Part shown: positions 1 through 7,584 of the stretch, one piece after another | Numbering within the stretch: the first letter of the stretch is position 1 | Layout of the letters: every line of letters starts with the position of its first letter | Translations under genes and position numbers: made by a program | NCBI GenBank assembly: GCA_963777565.1 | Contig: CAVZQZ010000001.1 | Coordinates: forward strand, 93,789-157,788 | Direction: 5' to 3' | DNA from: CALMEC01 sp963777565 | Lineage (GTDB): Bacteria; Actinomycetota; Thermoleophilia; Miltoncostaeales; Miltoncostaeaceae | DNA length: 64,000 nt | Notes under the pieces: generated by a model | Databases searched by the model: none | What the model saw: only the letters and a program-made list of their open reading frames with translations | Told to the model about the DNA's origin: nothing

Positions 1-1133
1 GCGGGCTCGCCGGGAGGCGGGGGAGGGGTCTCCGCGTCCTCCGGCGAACGTGACGGTCGGTGCGCCCACCAGTCCTGCACCAGGATCTTGATCATCGATC
101 CGACCGGGATCGCGATCAGCGCGCCGAAGATGCCGAGCAGCTGCGCACCCAGCAGCACGGCGATCAGCACGAGCAGCGGGTTGAGGCTCGTGGTGCGCCG
201 CATGACGAGGGGTTGCACGAAGTGGTTCTCGACCTGCTGATAGACGAGGAAGAACGCGGCGACGGCCACACCCGTCGGCCAGCCGCTGAAGAACGCGACG
301 GCGACGGCGGGAATCGCGCCGACGGTTGCTCCGACCAGTGGCACCAGGTCGGCGATCCCCACCCAGAACGCGAGCGCGGCGGCGGCGGGGATGTCGAGGA
401 TCGTGAGCGCGATGTAGGCGGCGATGCCGGCGATGATGCTCACGACGAGGTTGCCGGTGACGTAGCCGCCGACGCTCTTGTACATACGGTCGAGCACGTC
501 CATCGCCCTCGCGCGATGCCGGCTCGGGAGGATCTCGACCGTCTGGTTGCGTAGGGTTCGGCCGTAGATGAGGAAGAGGAACGTGAGCACGAGCACGGTG
601 ATGCCGCCGACCAGGCCCGAGAGCAGCGTCTTGGCGACGTCGACGGCGGTACCGGCCCCTCCGAGCCGGTCCGGCAGGTCGTTCACGAACTCCTTGAGGC
701 GGTCCACGAGGTCGAACCGCCGGTCGAGGTCCTGGACGAGGCTCGTCCGGCCGAGGCGGTCGACGTAGCCGGGGGCGTCGTCGGCGAGTTGCTGGCCGGC
801 GTCGATGAGGGGCGGCACCAGCAGCAGGCCCACGCCGGCGGTGACCAGGAGGCCGATCAGGAACGTCAGCGAGATCGCCGGCACCCGCCGCAGGCGCAGC
901 CATCGCTGGAACGCGTCGACGGCCGGGTTGAGCGCGACGGCCAGGAACATCGCGATCAGCACCCACGTGATGATCCGCTTGGAAAGCCACAGCAGCCACA
1001 GCGACGCGAGGACCACCACGATGATCCCGACGATTGTCAGCACGGCGCGGGGCCGGATCGACGTGATCGCGATCCGCGCGGACGGTGGGTCGGCGGCGCC
1101 GCTCGGACGCTCGCGCGTGGGCGGGGAGCTCAC
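1..1133 (-). CDS. AI-2E family transporter (3' end beyond window)
   Basis: The GTG at 1133 is the only usable start, because an in-frame TAA lies three codons upstream. About 377 codons are visible and the C-terminus runs off the window. The AI-2E/PerM family are polytopic inner-membrane exporters, mostly of unknown substrate. Seen here: a short polar N-tail, a first hydrophobic pair (about residues 30-75), a soluble Asp/Arg-rich segment (about 115-165), then clustered helices with the family strings GGYVTGNL, LVPLVGATVGAIPAV and HFVQPLV. The visible tail is proline-rich. It follows the acyl-CoA dehydrogenase by 49 bp on the same strand and may be the last gene of that operon. The family assignment is firm; a link to fatty or branched-chain acid export is only inferred from position. 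Confidence 0.9.
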   Translation of the reverse strand, partial: MSSPPTRERPSGAADPPSARIAITSIRPRAVLTIVGIIVVVLASLWLLWLSKRIITWVLIAMFLAVALNPAVDAFQRWLRLRRVPAISLTFLIGLLVTAGVGLLLVPPLIDAGQQLADDAPGYVDRLGRTSLVQDLDRRFDLVDRLKEFVNDLPDRLGGAGTAVDVAKTLLSGLVGGITVLVLTFLFLIYGRTLRNQTVEILPSRHRARAMDVLDRMYKSVGGYVTGNLVVSIIAGIAAYIALTILDIPAAAALAFWVGIADLVPLVGATVGAIPAVAVAFFSGWPTGVAVAAFFLVYQQVENHFVQPLVMRRTTSLNPLLVLIAVLLGAQLLGIFGALIAIPVGSMIKILVQDWWAHRPSRSPEDAETPPPPPGEP

Positions 1134-1182
1134 ATGGCCATGTTAGGTGCGCCCTCCGACGTCCCCGCCCGTCCTCGCCGGT

Positions 1183-2331
1183 CTATCCGCGGGCGGCGTC
1201 TCCCAGGAGATCCCGGGCGATCACGAGCCGCTGGATCTCGCTCGTGCCCTCGTAGATCTGCGTGATGCGCGCGTCGCGGTAGAGGCGCTCCGCAGGGAAC
1301 TCGGCGCTGTAGCCCATCCCGCCGAGTGTCTGCACCGCGACGTTGGCCGCCTCGACCGCCACGGCGCTCGCGAACAGCTTGGCCTTCGCGCCCATCGCGG
1401 TGTACGGAACGCCCGCGTCGCGCATCCGCGCGGCCGTGAGGGTGAGGGCCCTCGCGGCGTCGATCTTGGCTGCGACGTCGGCGATCGGGAACTGCACCCC
1501 CTGGAAGCGCGCGATCGGGCCGCCGAACGCCGAGCGCTCTTTGGCGTAGCCGACAGCCACCTCGAGCGCGGCCCGTGCGATTCCCACCGCCTGCGCGGCG
1601 ATCGTGATCCGCCCGCCGTCCAGCGTCTCCAGCGCCACGCCCATGCCCTGACCAGGCGCGCCCAGCATGCCGCCGGCGGGGATGCGGAACCCGTCGAACG
1701 CGAGCTCCACGGTTGAGGAGGTGTGGAGTCCGAGCTTCGGGATCTCCCGCCCGACGATCAGGCCCGGGCCCGCTTCGGCGATGAACGCGCTGATCCCGCG
1801 GGGCCCCGGTCCCTCGGTACGGGCGAAGACGATGAACACGTTGGCGTATCCGCCGGCCGAGATCCACATCTTGTTGCCGGTGATCGTGTACGACCCGTCC
1901 TCCTCGAGGTGGCCCTGTGTCCGGAGCCCGGCCACGTCGGACCCGGCGTCCGGCTCCGTGAGCCCATAGGCGCCGAACCGCTTGCCGGACGCGAGATCCG
2001 GCAGCCACGTCTCCTTCTGCTCGTCGCTGCCGAAGTGCAGGAGCGGCTCGACCGCCAACCCGTTCTGCACCGCGAACCCGACCGACAGGCCCGCGTCGGC
2101 GGCGGAGAACTCCTCCATCACGAGCGACAAGGTCGTTTGATCGAGTCCGGCGCCGCCGTATTCCTCAGGGACCACGAGCCCGAGCAATCCGAGCTCGCCC
2201 AGCTTGAGGAGCGTCTCCACCGGAACGTGGTGCTTCTCGTTCCATTCGGCGGAATACGGGACGATCTCGTTCTGTGCGAACTCCCGCGCGAGCGCCTGAA
2301 CTTCCCGCTGCTGGTCGGTCAGATCGAGCAT
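1183..2331 (-). CDS. acyl-CoA dehydrogenase
   Basis: FAD-dependent enzyme of 382 residues that oxidises an acyl-CoA to the trans-2-enoyl-CoA and passes electrons to ETF. Seen: the N-terminal helical domain beginning MLDLTDQQREVQALA, the FAD/substrate string YGLTEPDAGSD, ITGNKMWISAG in the beta domain, the nucleotide-binding GRITIAAQAVGIARAAL, and IYEGTSEIQ, whose Glu is the usual catalytic base of short-chain and branched-chain members. Length is normal. Its ATG overlaps the thiolase stop (TGATG), so translation is probably coupled. With the thiolase and mutase upstream it suggests catabolism of a short or branched acyl-CoA; the exact substrate cannot be read from the sequence. Confidence 0.95.
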   Translation of the reverse strand: MLDLTDQQREVQALAREFAQNEIVPYSAEWNEKHHVPVETLLKLGELGLLGLVVPEEYGGAGLDQTTLSLVMEEFSAADAGLSVGFAVQNGLAVEPLLHFGSDEQKETWLPDLASGKRFGAYGLTEPDAGSDVAGLRTQGHLEEDGSYTITGNKMWISAGGYANVFIVFARTEGPGPRGISAFIAEAGPGLIVGREIPKLGLHTSSTVELAFDGFRIPAGGMLGAPGQGMGVALETLDGGRITIAAQAVGIARAALEVAVGYAKERSAFGGPIARFQGVQFPIADVAAKIDAARALTLTAARMRDAGVPYTAMGAKAKLFASAVAVEAANVAVQTLGGMGYSAEFPAERLYRDARITQIYEGTSEIQRLVIARDLLGDAARG

Positions 2332-3509
2332 CACTTGACGCGCTCCAGGATCGTCGCGTTGGCCATGCCGCCTCCCTCGCACATGGTTTGCAGGCCGTAT
2401 CTGGCACCGGACCGGCGCATCTCCTGCACCAGCGTGGCCATGATCCGTGCGCCGGACGCCCCCACCGGGTGGCCGAGCGCGATCGCTCCGCCGTTGACGT
2501 TGACGCGGCTCATGTCGGCGCCGATCTCGCGCTGCCAGGCGAGCGGGACCGCGGCGAACGCCTCGTTGACCTCGAACAGGTCGATGTCGTCGACGTCCAG
2601 GCCGGAGCGCTCGAAGGCCTTGCGGGTGGCCGGGATCGGTCCCGACAGCATCTCGACAGGGTCGATGCCTGCCAGTGCGAAGGTGTGGAAGCGGGCGAGC
2701 GGCGTCAGTCCGAGCTCGGAGGCCTTGCGCTCGCTCATGATCAGCATCGCGGCGGCGCCGTCGGTGATCTGCGATGAGTTCCCGGCGGTGAGCTTGCCGT
2801 CCTCCTTGAAGACCGTGCGCAGCTTCGCGAGGGCCTCCATGCTCGAACCTGCGCGGATGCCCTCGTCGGTGGTCATGACCTCTTCGCCGTCCTCCGTGAC
2901 GACTCGCAACGGGACGATCTCGTCGGCGAAGCGCCCCTCCTCGGTCGCCCGCGCGGCCCGAAGGTGCGATTCGAGCGAAAGGGCGTCCATCTCGGTTCGG
3001 GTGATCTCCCACTTGTCCGCGACGAGCTCGCCGGCGATGCCCTGATCGATCCAATCCTCGGGTCCCAGGTGGTAACGCTCCCGGAATCGCGGCCCGTAGA
3101 CCTGGGGGCGGTCCGGAACGTTCGACCAGAACGGCACCCGGGTCATCGACTCGACCCCGGCCGCGATGACGATGTCGTAGGCGCCCGCCATCACGCCCTG
3201 CGCGGCGAAGTGCGCCGACTGCTGGGAGCTGCCGCATTGGCGGTCGACGGTGGTCCCGGGCACCGACTCGGGCAGGCCCGCCGCGAGCGCTGCGAGCCGG
3301 CCGATGTTGGCGCCCTGCTCACCGACCTGGTCCAGACACCCCATGATCACGTCGTCGACGAGCGCCGGGTCCAGAGCGTTCCGGTCGATCAGGGCGCGAA
3401 GCACCTCGGCGCCCAGGTCGACCGGGTGCCAATCCTTCAGCTTCCCTCCGCGGCGCCCCAGCGGGGTGCGGAGCGCGTCGACGATCACTGCCTCCTCGAG
3501 CGTCCTCAC
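2331..3509 (-). CDS. thiolase (acetyl-CoA acyltransferase)
   Basis: Thiolase of about 392 residues that cleaves a 3-ketoacyl-CoA with CoA, or runs the Claisen condensation in reverse. Seen: nucleophilic Cys near residue 92 in DRQCGSSQQ, the catalytic His in GHPVGASGARI, NEAFAAVPLAW, and the second Cys near the C-terminus in MCEGGGMANA. I chose GTG at 3509, two bases past the mutase stop; the frame is open further upstream but that part lies inside the mutase gene. The Cys-Glu-Gly-Gly-Gly end resembles the steroid/lipid-transfer-associated and FadA-like degradative thiolases. It sits between mutase and dehydrogenase with near-zero spacing, so the three form one operon. Confidence 0.95.
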   Translation of the reverse strand: MRTLEEAVIVDALRTPLGRRGGKLKDWHPVDLGAEVLRALIDRNALDPALVDDVIMGCLDQVGEQGANIGRLAALAAGLPESVPGTTVDRQCGSSQQSAHFAAQGVMAGAYDIVIAAGVESMTRVPFWSNVPDRPQVYGPRFRERYHLGPEDWIDQGIAGELVADKWEITRTEMDALSLESHLRAARATEEGRFADEIVPLRVVTEDGEEVMTTDEGIRAGSSMEALAKLRTVFKEDGKLTAGNSSQITDGAAAMLIMSERKASELGLTPLARFHTFALAGIDPVEMLSGPIPATRKAFERSGLDVDDIDLFEVNEAFAAVPLAWQREIGADMSRVNVNGGAIALGHPVGASGARIMATLVQEMRRSGARYGLQTMCEGGGMANATILERVK

Positions 3510-3511
3510 GC

Positions 3512-5167
3512 CTACCACCTGGCGGGGTCGCGGTAGCGACCCCAGACGTCGCGGAACGTGTCGCACATCTCACCCATGGTGGCTCCCCTCTTCGCCGCCT
3601 CGATGAGGTGCGGCATCGTATTGTCGGTTCCCTGGCATGCGGCGCGGAGCGCCAGCAGGGCATCGTCGCACGATGCCTGATTGCGCGCCCCGCGGTGGGC
3701 GCGTACGCGCTCAACCTGGCGCCGCTCGGAGTCGGGATCGGATCGGTGGAGCTCGACCGCCTCGTCGTCGGATCCGTTGACGAACGCGTTGACGCCGACG
3801 ATCGTGCGCTCCCCGCGCTCCACCGCCCGCTGAAACGCGTAGGCGGCGTCGGCGATCTCGGCCTGCGGGTACCCCTGCTCGACCGCGGCGACCATCCCGC
3901 CACGCGCGTCGATCTGCGCGATGTAGCGCCGCGCCTCGTCCTCGACCTCGTCGGTGAGCCGCTCGACGAACCACGAGCCCCCGAGCGGGTCGGCCACGCC
4001 GGCCACGCCCGTCTCGAACGCCAGCATCTGCTGGGTGCGAAGGGCGATGGTGGCCGCATGCTCGGTCGGGATGGCCAGGGTCTCGTCGTACGAGTTGGTG
4101 TGCAGGGACTGCGTCCCCGCGAGCACCCCCGCCAGCGCTTCGATTGCCGTTCGCGCGATGTTGACGAGCGGCTGCTGGGCCGTGAGCGACGCGCCCGAGG
4201 TCTGGCAGTGGGTGCGCAGCTGCAGCGACTTCGGGTCGGCCACGTCGTAGCGCTCCCGGATGAGCGTCGCCCAGAGCCGGCGCGCGGCCCGGATCTTGGC
4301 GACCTCCTCGAACAGGTCGATATGGCAGTTGAAGAAGAACGAGAACCGCGGCAGGAACGTGTCGGGATCCAGCCCACGGCCCACCAGCTCGTCGACGTAC
4401 GCAAGTCCGTCGGCCAGGGTGAAGGCGAGCTCCTGCGCGGCCGTGGCCCCGGCTTCGCGGATGTGGTACCCCGAGACCGAGATGGGATGCCACAGCGGCA
4501 TCTCCTCGGTGCAGAAGGCGATGAGATCGCCGACCAGGCGCATCCCGGGCCGCTCCGGAACGATCCACTCCTTCTGGGCGATGAACTCCTTGAGGATGTC
4601 GGTCTGCAGCGTTCCCCGAAGGGCCGCGCGGGGCACCCCGGCGTCCTCGGCCGCGGCGATGAAGAACGCCAGCATCACCGGAGCCGGACCGGAGATCGTC
4701 ATGGACGTCGAGATCGTCCCGAGGTCGATGCCCGCAAAGAGCCGGCGCATGTCGCCGAGGTGGGCGACGGAGACGCCCTCCCGGCCGACCTCCCCGAGCG
4801 AAAGCGTATGGTCGGGGTCGTACCCCATCAGGGTCGGCATGTCGAACGCCGTGGAGAGCCCGGTTTGGCCTTGGGCGAGAAGCGACTTGAACCGAGCGTT
4901 GGTATCCTCGGGGGCGCCGAAACCGGCGAACATCCGCATCGTCCAGAGCCGTGCCCGGTACATCTCCGGGTAGATGCCACGGGTGTACGGGTACTCGCCG
5001 GGCGGGGGAGCGGCAGGGGCGGACGACATCGCGTACACGGGCTGGAGGGGATGTCCCGACAGGGTCGTCGTGGCCGCCGCAGGCGGGCCGGGAGCGAGTG
5101 TGGCTGACGCCTGGGATCGGTCGCCGCTCACCGTGGACGTCTTCGTCGATCCGTGTTCGGTCGGCAC
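3512..5167 (-). CDS. methylmalonyl-CoA mutase family, large (catalytic) subunit
   Basis: TIM-barrel catalytic subunit of an adenosylcobalamin-dependent acyl-CoA mutase, 551 residues. It lacks the C-terminal B12-binding domain of single-chain mutases; it ends at TFRDVWGRYRDPARW, so a separate small subunit must exist elsewhere. Seen: GEYPYTRGIYPEMYRAR, FAGFGAPEDTNARF, STAFDMPTLMGYD, ISVSGYHIREAGAT and HCQTSGASLT. The Tyr of the classic RQYAGF substrate string is Phe here (MRMFAGFG), as in isobutyryl-CoA-type mutases, so methylmalonyl-CoA may not be the substrate. The GTG start at 5167 is favoured because a promoter places the transcript start at about that base (see 5165-5207). Divergent from the MarR gene and first gene of the operon. 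Confidence 0.93.
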   Translation of the reverse strand: MPTEHGSTKTSTVSGDRSQASATLAPGPPAAATTTLSGHPLQPVYAMSSAPAAPPPGEYPYTRGIYPEMYRARLWTMRMFAGFGAPEDTNARFKSLLAQGQTGLSTAFDMPTLMGYDPDHTLSLGEVGREGVSVAHLGDMRRLFAGIDLGTISTSMTISGPAPVMLAFFIAAAEDAGVPRAALRGTLQTDILKEFIAQKEWIVPERPGMRLVGDLIAFCTEEMPLWHPISVSGYHIREAGATAAQELAFTLADGLAYVDELVGRGLDPDTFLPRFSFFFNCHIDLFEEVAKIRAARRLWATLIRERYDVADPKSLQLRTHCQTSGASLTAQQPLVNIARTAIEALAGVLAGTQSLHTNSYDETLAIPTEHAATIALRTQQMLAFETGVAGVADPLGGSWFVERLTDEVEDEARRYIAQIDARGGMVAAVEQGYPQAEIADAAYAFQRAVERGERTIVGVNAFVNGSDDEAVELHRSDPDSERRQVERVRAHRGARNQASCDDALLALRAACQGTDNTMPHLIEAAKRGATMGEMCDTFRDVWGRYRDPARW

Positions 5168-5207
5168 AAGGGTATTTATTCGGATATCCAACCATCTGTC
5201 AAGCTTG
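5165..5207 (-). promoter_or_regulatory. leaderless promoter with MarR-type operators
   Basis: On the minus strand a perfect -35 TTGACA (5202-5197) is followed after 18 bp by TAAATA (5178-5173), with the mutase GTG only 5 nt further on, so the mRNA should start at or next to the start codon. The spacer holds the palindrome GGATATCC (5182-5189), and a second palindrome CAAGCTTG (5200-5207) overlaps the -35. Palindromes in these positions suit repression by the divergent MarR protein encoded at 5216. The binding itself is inferred. Confidence 0.6.
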
Positions 5208-5215
5208 GCCGTGAG

Positions 5216-5728
5216 ATGACGCCCGACGACCAGCACCAGCGCACCCGCGATCCCGTTGACGAAGCCACCCGGCAGTGGGCCGAGCGCTACGCGGACTCCT
5301 CGGGGTTCCGCGGCCTCGTCTCTCTGATCCGCACCTACGGGACCGTCATCCGCTCCGTCGAGGCGCAGCTTCGGCCGTTTGGACTGAACCTCTCGCGCTA
5401 CGAGGTGCTGCTGCTCCTGTCGTTCACCAGGGCCGGGCGCCTGCCGTCCATGCGGCTGCGCGACCTGCTGATGGTCCACGGGTCCAGCGTCACGTATCTG
5501 GTCGATCGGCTGGAGGAGGCCGGCTTCGTCGCTCGCGAGGCCGACCCGGACGACGGCCGCGTCGCGCTCGTCTGCCTGACGGACGCCGGCCGGGCGGTCG
5601 TCGAGGCGGCCTCGAACCGCCTCGTGGAGTCCGAGTTCGGCGCCCTCGGGGGGCTCGCGGAGCCGGAGCGGGAGCTGCTGTCCAGGCTGCTCGCAACGCT
5701 CAGGAACGGCGACGCGCAGGACGGCTGA
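5216..5728 (+). CDS. MarR-family transcriptional regulator
   Basis: Winged-helix dimeric repressor of 170 residues. Seen: N-terminal helices (about 1-50) followed by LRPFGLNLSRYEVLLLL, the recognition helix region MRLRDLLMVHGSSVTYLVDRLEEAGF and the wing DPDDGRVALVCLTDAGRAVVEAA, all standard for MarR. ATG 5216 is chosen over an in-frame upstream ATG near 5153 because the latter would overlap the mutase gene and its promoter. Divergent by 48 bp from the mutase operon, whose promoter carries palindromes. It most likely represses that operon and responds to an acyl-CoA or free acid, as many MarR proteins beside acyl-CoA genes do; the ligand is unknown. Confidence 0.93.
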   Translation: MTPDDQHQRTRDPVDEATRQWAERYADSSGFRGLVSLIRTYGTVIRSVEAQLRPFGLNLSRYEVLLLLSFTRAGRLPSMRLRDLLMVHGSSVTYLVDRLEEAGFVAREADPDDGRVALVCLTDAGRAVVEAASNRLVESEFGALGGLAEPERELLSRLLATLRNGDAQDG

Positions 5729-5740
5729 CGCCGACTCCCG

Positions 5741-6517
5741 TCAATCGCAGCGCGCGTCGCTCTGGTCGATCCCGAAGTCGCCGAACAGGAAGATCGCCGT
5801 GATGAGGTTGAACACGATGTGCATTGCGACGTTGGCGGGATAGCCCAGTCGCCGATACACGAACGCCGCGACGATGCCGAAGACCGAGATGGCGATCAGG
5901 AGCGGCCAGATCGTCCAGTACTGCGGGTGCAGGACCGCGAAGGCCACGCCCGAGATCACGGCAGCGGCGGGGAACGTCAGCCGGCGGACGAGGCCCCGCA
6001 GCATCAGGCCGCGGAAGACGAGCTCCTCGCCGAGCGGCGCGAGCACGACGAGGGAGATCGCGAGGAGCACCTTGTGCCACGTCACCGTGGGGATGGCATC
6101 GTCGAGGGTAAGGAGCTCACGGCACAGGCTCGGGTCGACGGCTTGCCCGATGCTGACCAGGACGCCCGCGACGATCCGCAACACGAACGCGAGCCCGATC
6201 CCGGTGAGGATGCAGGCGCCGTATGAGCGCTTCCGCGCGAGGACGTAGCGTCGCTCGTGGCCGGGCAAGCGCGAGTAGGAGCGGAGCCCGAGGCCGAGGA
6301 TCGCGAGGCCACCGACCGTCTGGGCGATGGCCGCGGCGGAGTCCTCCGAGAGGCCCGCACCGATCAGAATGCCGTAGAGGAGCGTCGCTACGGCGAACGA
6401 GGCGAGCACGATCAGGACTGGGCCGACGATCCTCTTCGCGGTGCGCTCCGACACGGGGGCGGGGGGCGGCAGGGAGATCGACACCGGCGAGATTGTAGGG
6501 GCCGCCGCCACCAGCAC
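5741..6517 (-). CDS. CPBP-family intramembrane metalloprotease
   Basis: Membrane protein of 258 residues with about seven hydrophobic segments. The three conserved motifs of the CPBP (CAAX protease and bacteriocin-processing, Abi) family are present: EELVFRG (about 168-174), FAVLHPQYW (about 193-201) and HIVFNLI (about 233-239). These supply the two Glu and two His thought to bind the catalytic metal. The N-terminal 25 residues are Pro/Ser-rich and cytoplasmic by prediction. Convergent with the MarR gene (13 bp between stops) and divergent from trpS. Role in this organism is unknown; family members process prenylated or peptide substrates or act in bacteriocin immunity. Confidence 0.9.
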   Translation of the reverse strand: MLVAAAPTISPVSISLPPPAPVSERTAKRIVGPVLIVLASFAVATLLYGILIGAGLSEDSAAAIAQTVGGLAILGLGLRSYSRLPGHERRYVLARKRSYGACILTGIGLAFVLRIVAGVLVSIGQAVDPSLCRELLTLDDAIPTVTWHKVLLAISLVVLAPLGEELVFRGLMLRGLVRRLTFPAAAVISGVAFAVLHPQYWTIWPLLIAISVFGIVAAFVYRRLGYPANVAMHIVFNLITAIFLFGDFGIDQSDARCD

Positions 6518-6560
6518 CCGTCTTTCGCGGGCCGCGGCGAGACTGTCCGGACGGGTGCAT

Positions 6561-6575
6561 TAGCATCGCGCGGCG
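6561..6575 (+). promoter_or_regulatory. -10 element of trpS
   Basis: TAGCAT at 6561-6566 is followed by nine bases and the ATG of trpS, with no ribosome-binding site between. This fits a leaderless or nearly leaderless transcript, as seen at several other genes of the window. Confidence 0.45.
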
Positions 6576-7577
6576 ATGGCAACCGCACGCGAACGTGTCT
6601 TCTCGGGCGTCCAGCCCACCGGCGCCGCCCACCTGGGCAACCTGCTCGGGGCGTTTCGCCATTGGGTCGCCGATCAGGACACCCACGAGTGCATGTACTG
6701 CGTGGTCGACCTGCATTCGATCACCGTTCCGTACGAGCCGGAGGAGCTGCGGCGCGCGACGCTCGCCATGGGAACCCTGCTCATGGCCGTGGGCGTCGAC
6801 CCCGAGCGCAGCATTCTGTTCGTGCAGAGCCACGTCCGGGAGCACACCGAGCTCGCCTGGTTCCTCAACTGCGTTGCCACGTTCGGCGAGGTTCGCCGCA
6901 TGACGCAGTTCAAGGAGAAGTCCGGCGGGCAGGAGTCCGTGAGCGTCGGGCTGTTCGACTACCCGGTGCTGCAGGCCGCAGACGTGCTCCTGTACAACGC
7001 CCACCGGGTGCCGGTCGGCGACGACCAGCGCCAGCACCTCGAGCTCATGCGCGACGTCGCGATCCGCTTCAACGGCCGGTTCGGCGAGACGTTCGTCGTC
7101 CCGGAGGCGTCGATCCCGCGGGTCGGGGCGCGCATCATGGACCTCCAGGAGCCAACGAAGAAGATGTCCAAGACGGGGGGGACGGAGCTCGGCACGATCT
7201 GGCTGGCCGACCCGCCGTCGCGCATCAAGAAGAAGATCATGGGCGCGGTCACCGACTCCGGCTCGGAGGTGCGCGCGGCTGACGACAAGCCCGGCGTGAC
7301 GGCGCTGCTGGAGATCATGGCCGCGGTCACCGACACCTCGATCGGCGACCTCGAAGCGCGGTATGCCGGCAGCCAGTACGGGCCGTTCAAGCGCGACGTG
7401 CTCGACGCGCGTCGTCGCGTACCTCGAGCCGATCCAGGCGCGCCACGCCGAGCTCGCGGCCGATCCGGGCGAGGTCGAGCGGGCGCTCGGGCGGTCGGCC
7501 GATCGCGGCGCGGGAGATCGCCGAGCCAGACGATGTCACAGGTGCGAGCGGCCCTCGGCCTCCTGGGCACGCACTAG
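6576..7577 (+). CDS. trpS: tryptophanyl-tRNA synthetase (three single-base insertions near 3' end)
   Basis: Class I aminoacyl-tRNA synthetase that charges tRNA-Trp. Seen: FSGVQPTGAAHLGNLLGAF with the HIGH-type motif, the Trp/ATP pocket string YPVLQAADVLLYNA, DDQRQHLELMRD, and the KMSKS loop as PTKKMSKTGG. The frame is intact to about 7405. The expected C-terminus then runs through three frames: VVAYLEPIQARHAELA after an extra base near 7405, the next piece after a second extra base near 7506, and TMSQVRAALGLLGTH back in the first frame after a third near 7536. Three +1 changes restore frame exactly, giving about 332 residues, a normal length. I read them as assembly errors in an essential gene. 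Confidence 0.93.
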   Translation: MATARERVFSGVQPTGAAHLGNLLGAFRHWVADQDTHECMYCVVDLHSITVPYEPEELRRATLAMGTLLMAVGVDPERSILFVQSHVREHTELAWFLNCVATFGEVRRMTQFKEKSGGQESVSVGLFDYPVLQAADVLLYNAHRVPVGDDQRQHLELMRDVAIRFNGRFGETFVVPEASIPRVGARIMDLQEPTKKMSKTGGTELGTIWLADPPSRIKKKIMGAVTDSGSEVRAADDKPGVTALLEIMAAVTDTSIGDLEARYAGSQYGPFKRDVLDARRRVPRADPGAPRRARGRSGRGRAGARAVGRSRRGRSPSQTMSQVRAALGLLGTH

Positions 7578-7584
7578 CTTCCGG

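Noticed and set aside
1130..5107. Long open frames antisense to the acyl-CoA operon and to many other genes
   Set aside because: They arise from GC-rich codon structure: Arg/Gly/Ala-rich low-complexity translations with no conserved motifs, fully covered by recognisable genes on the other strand.
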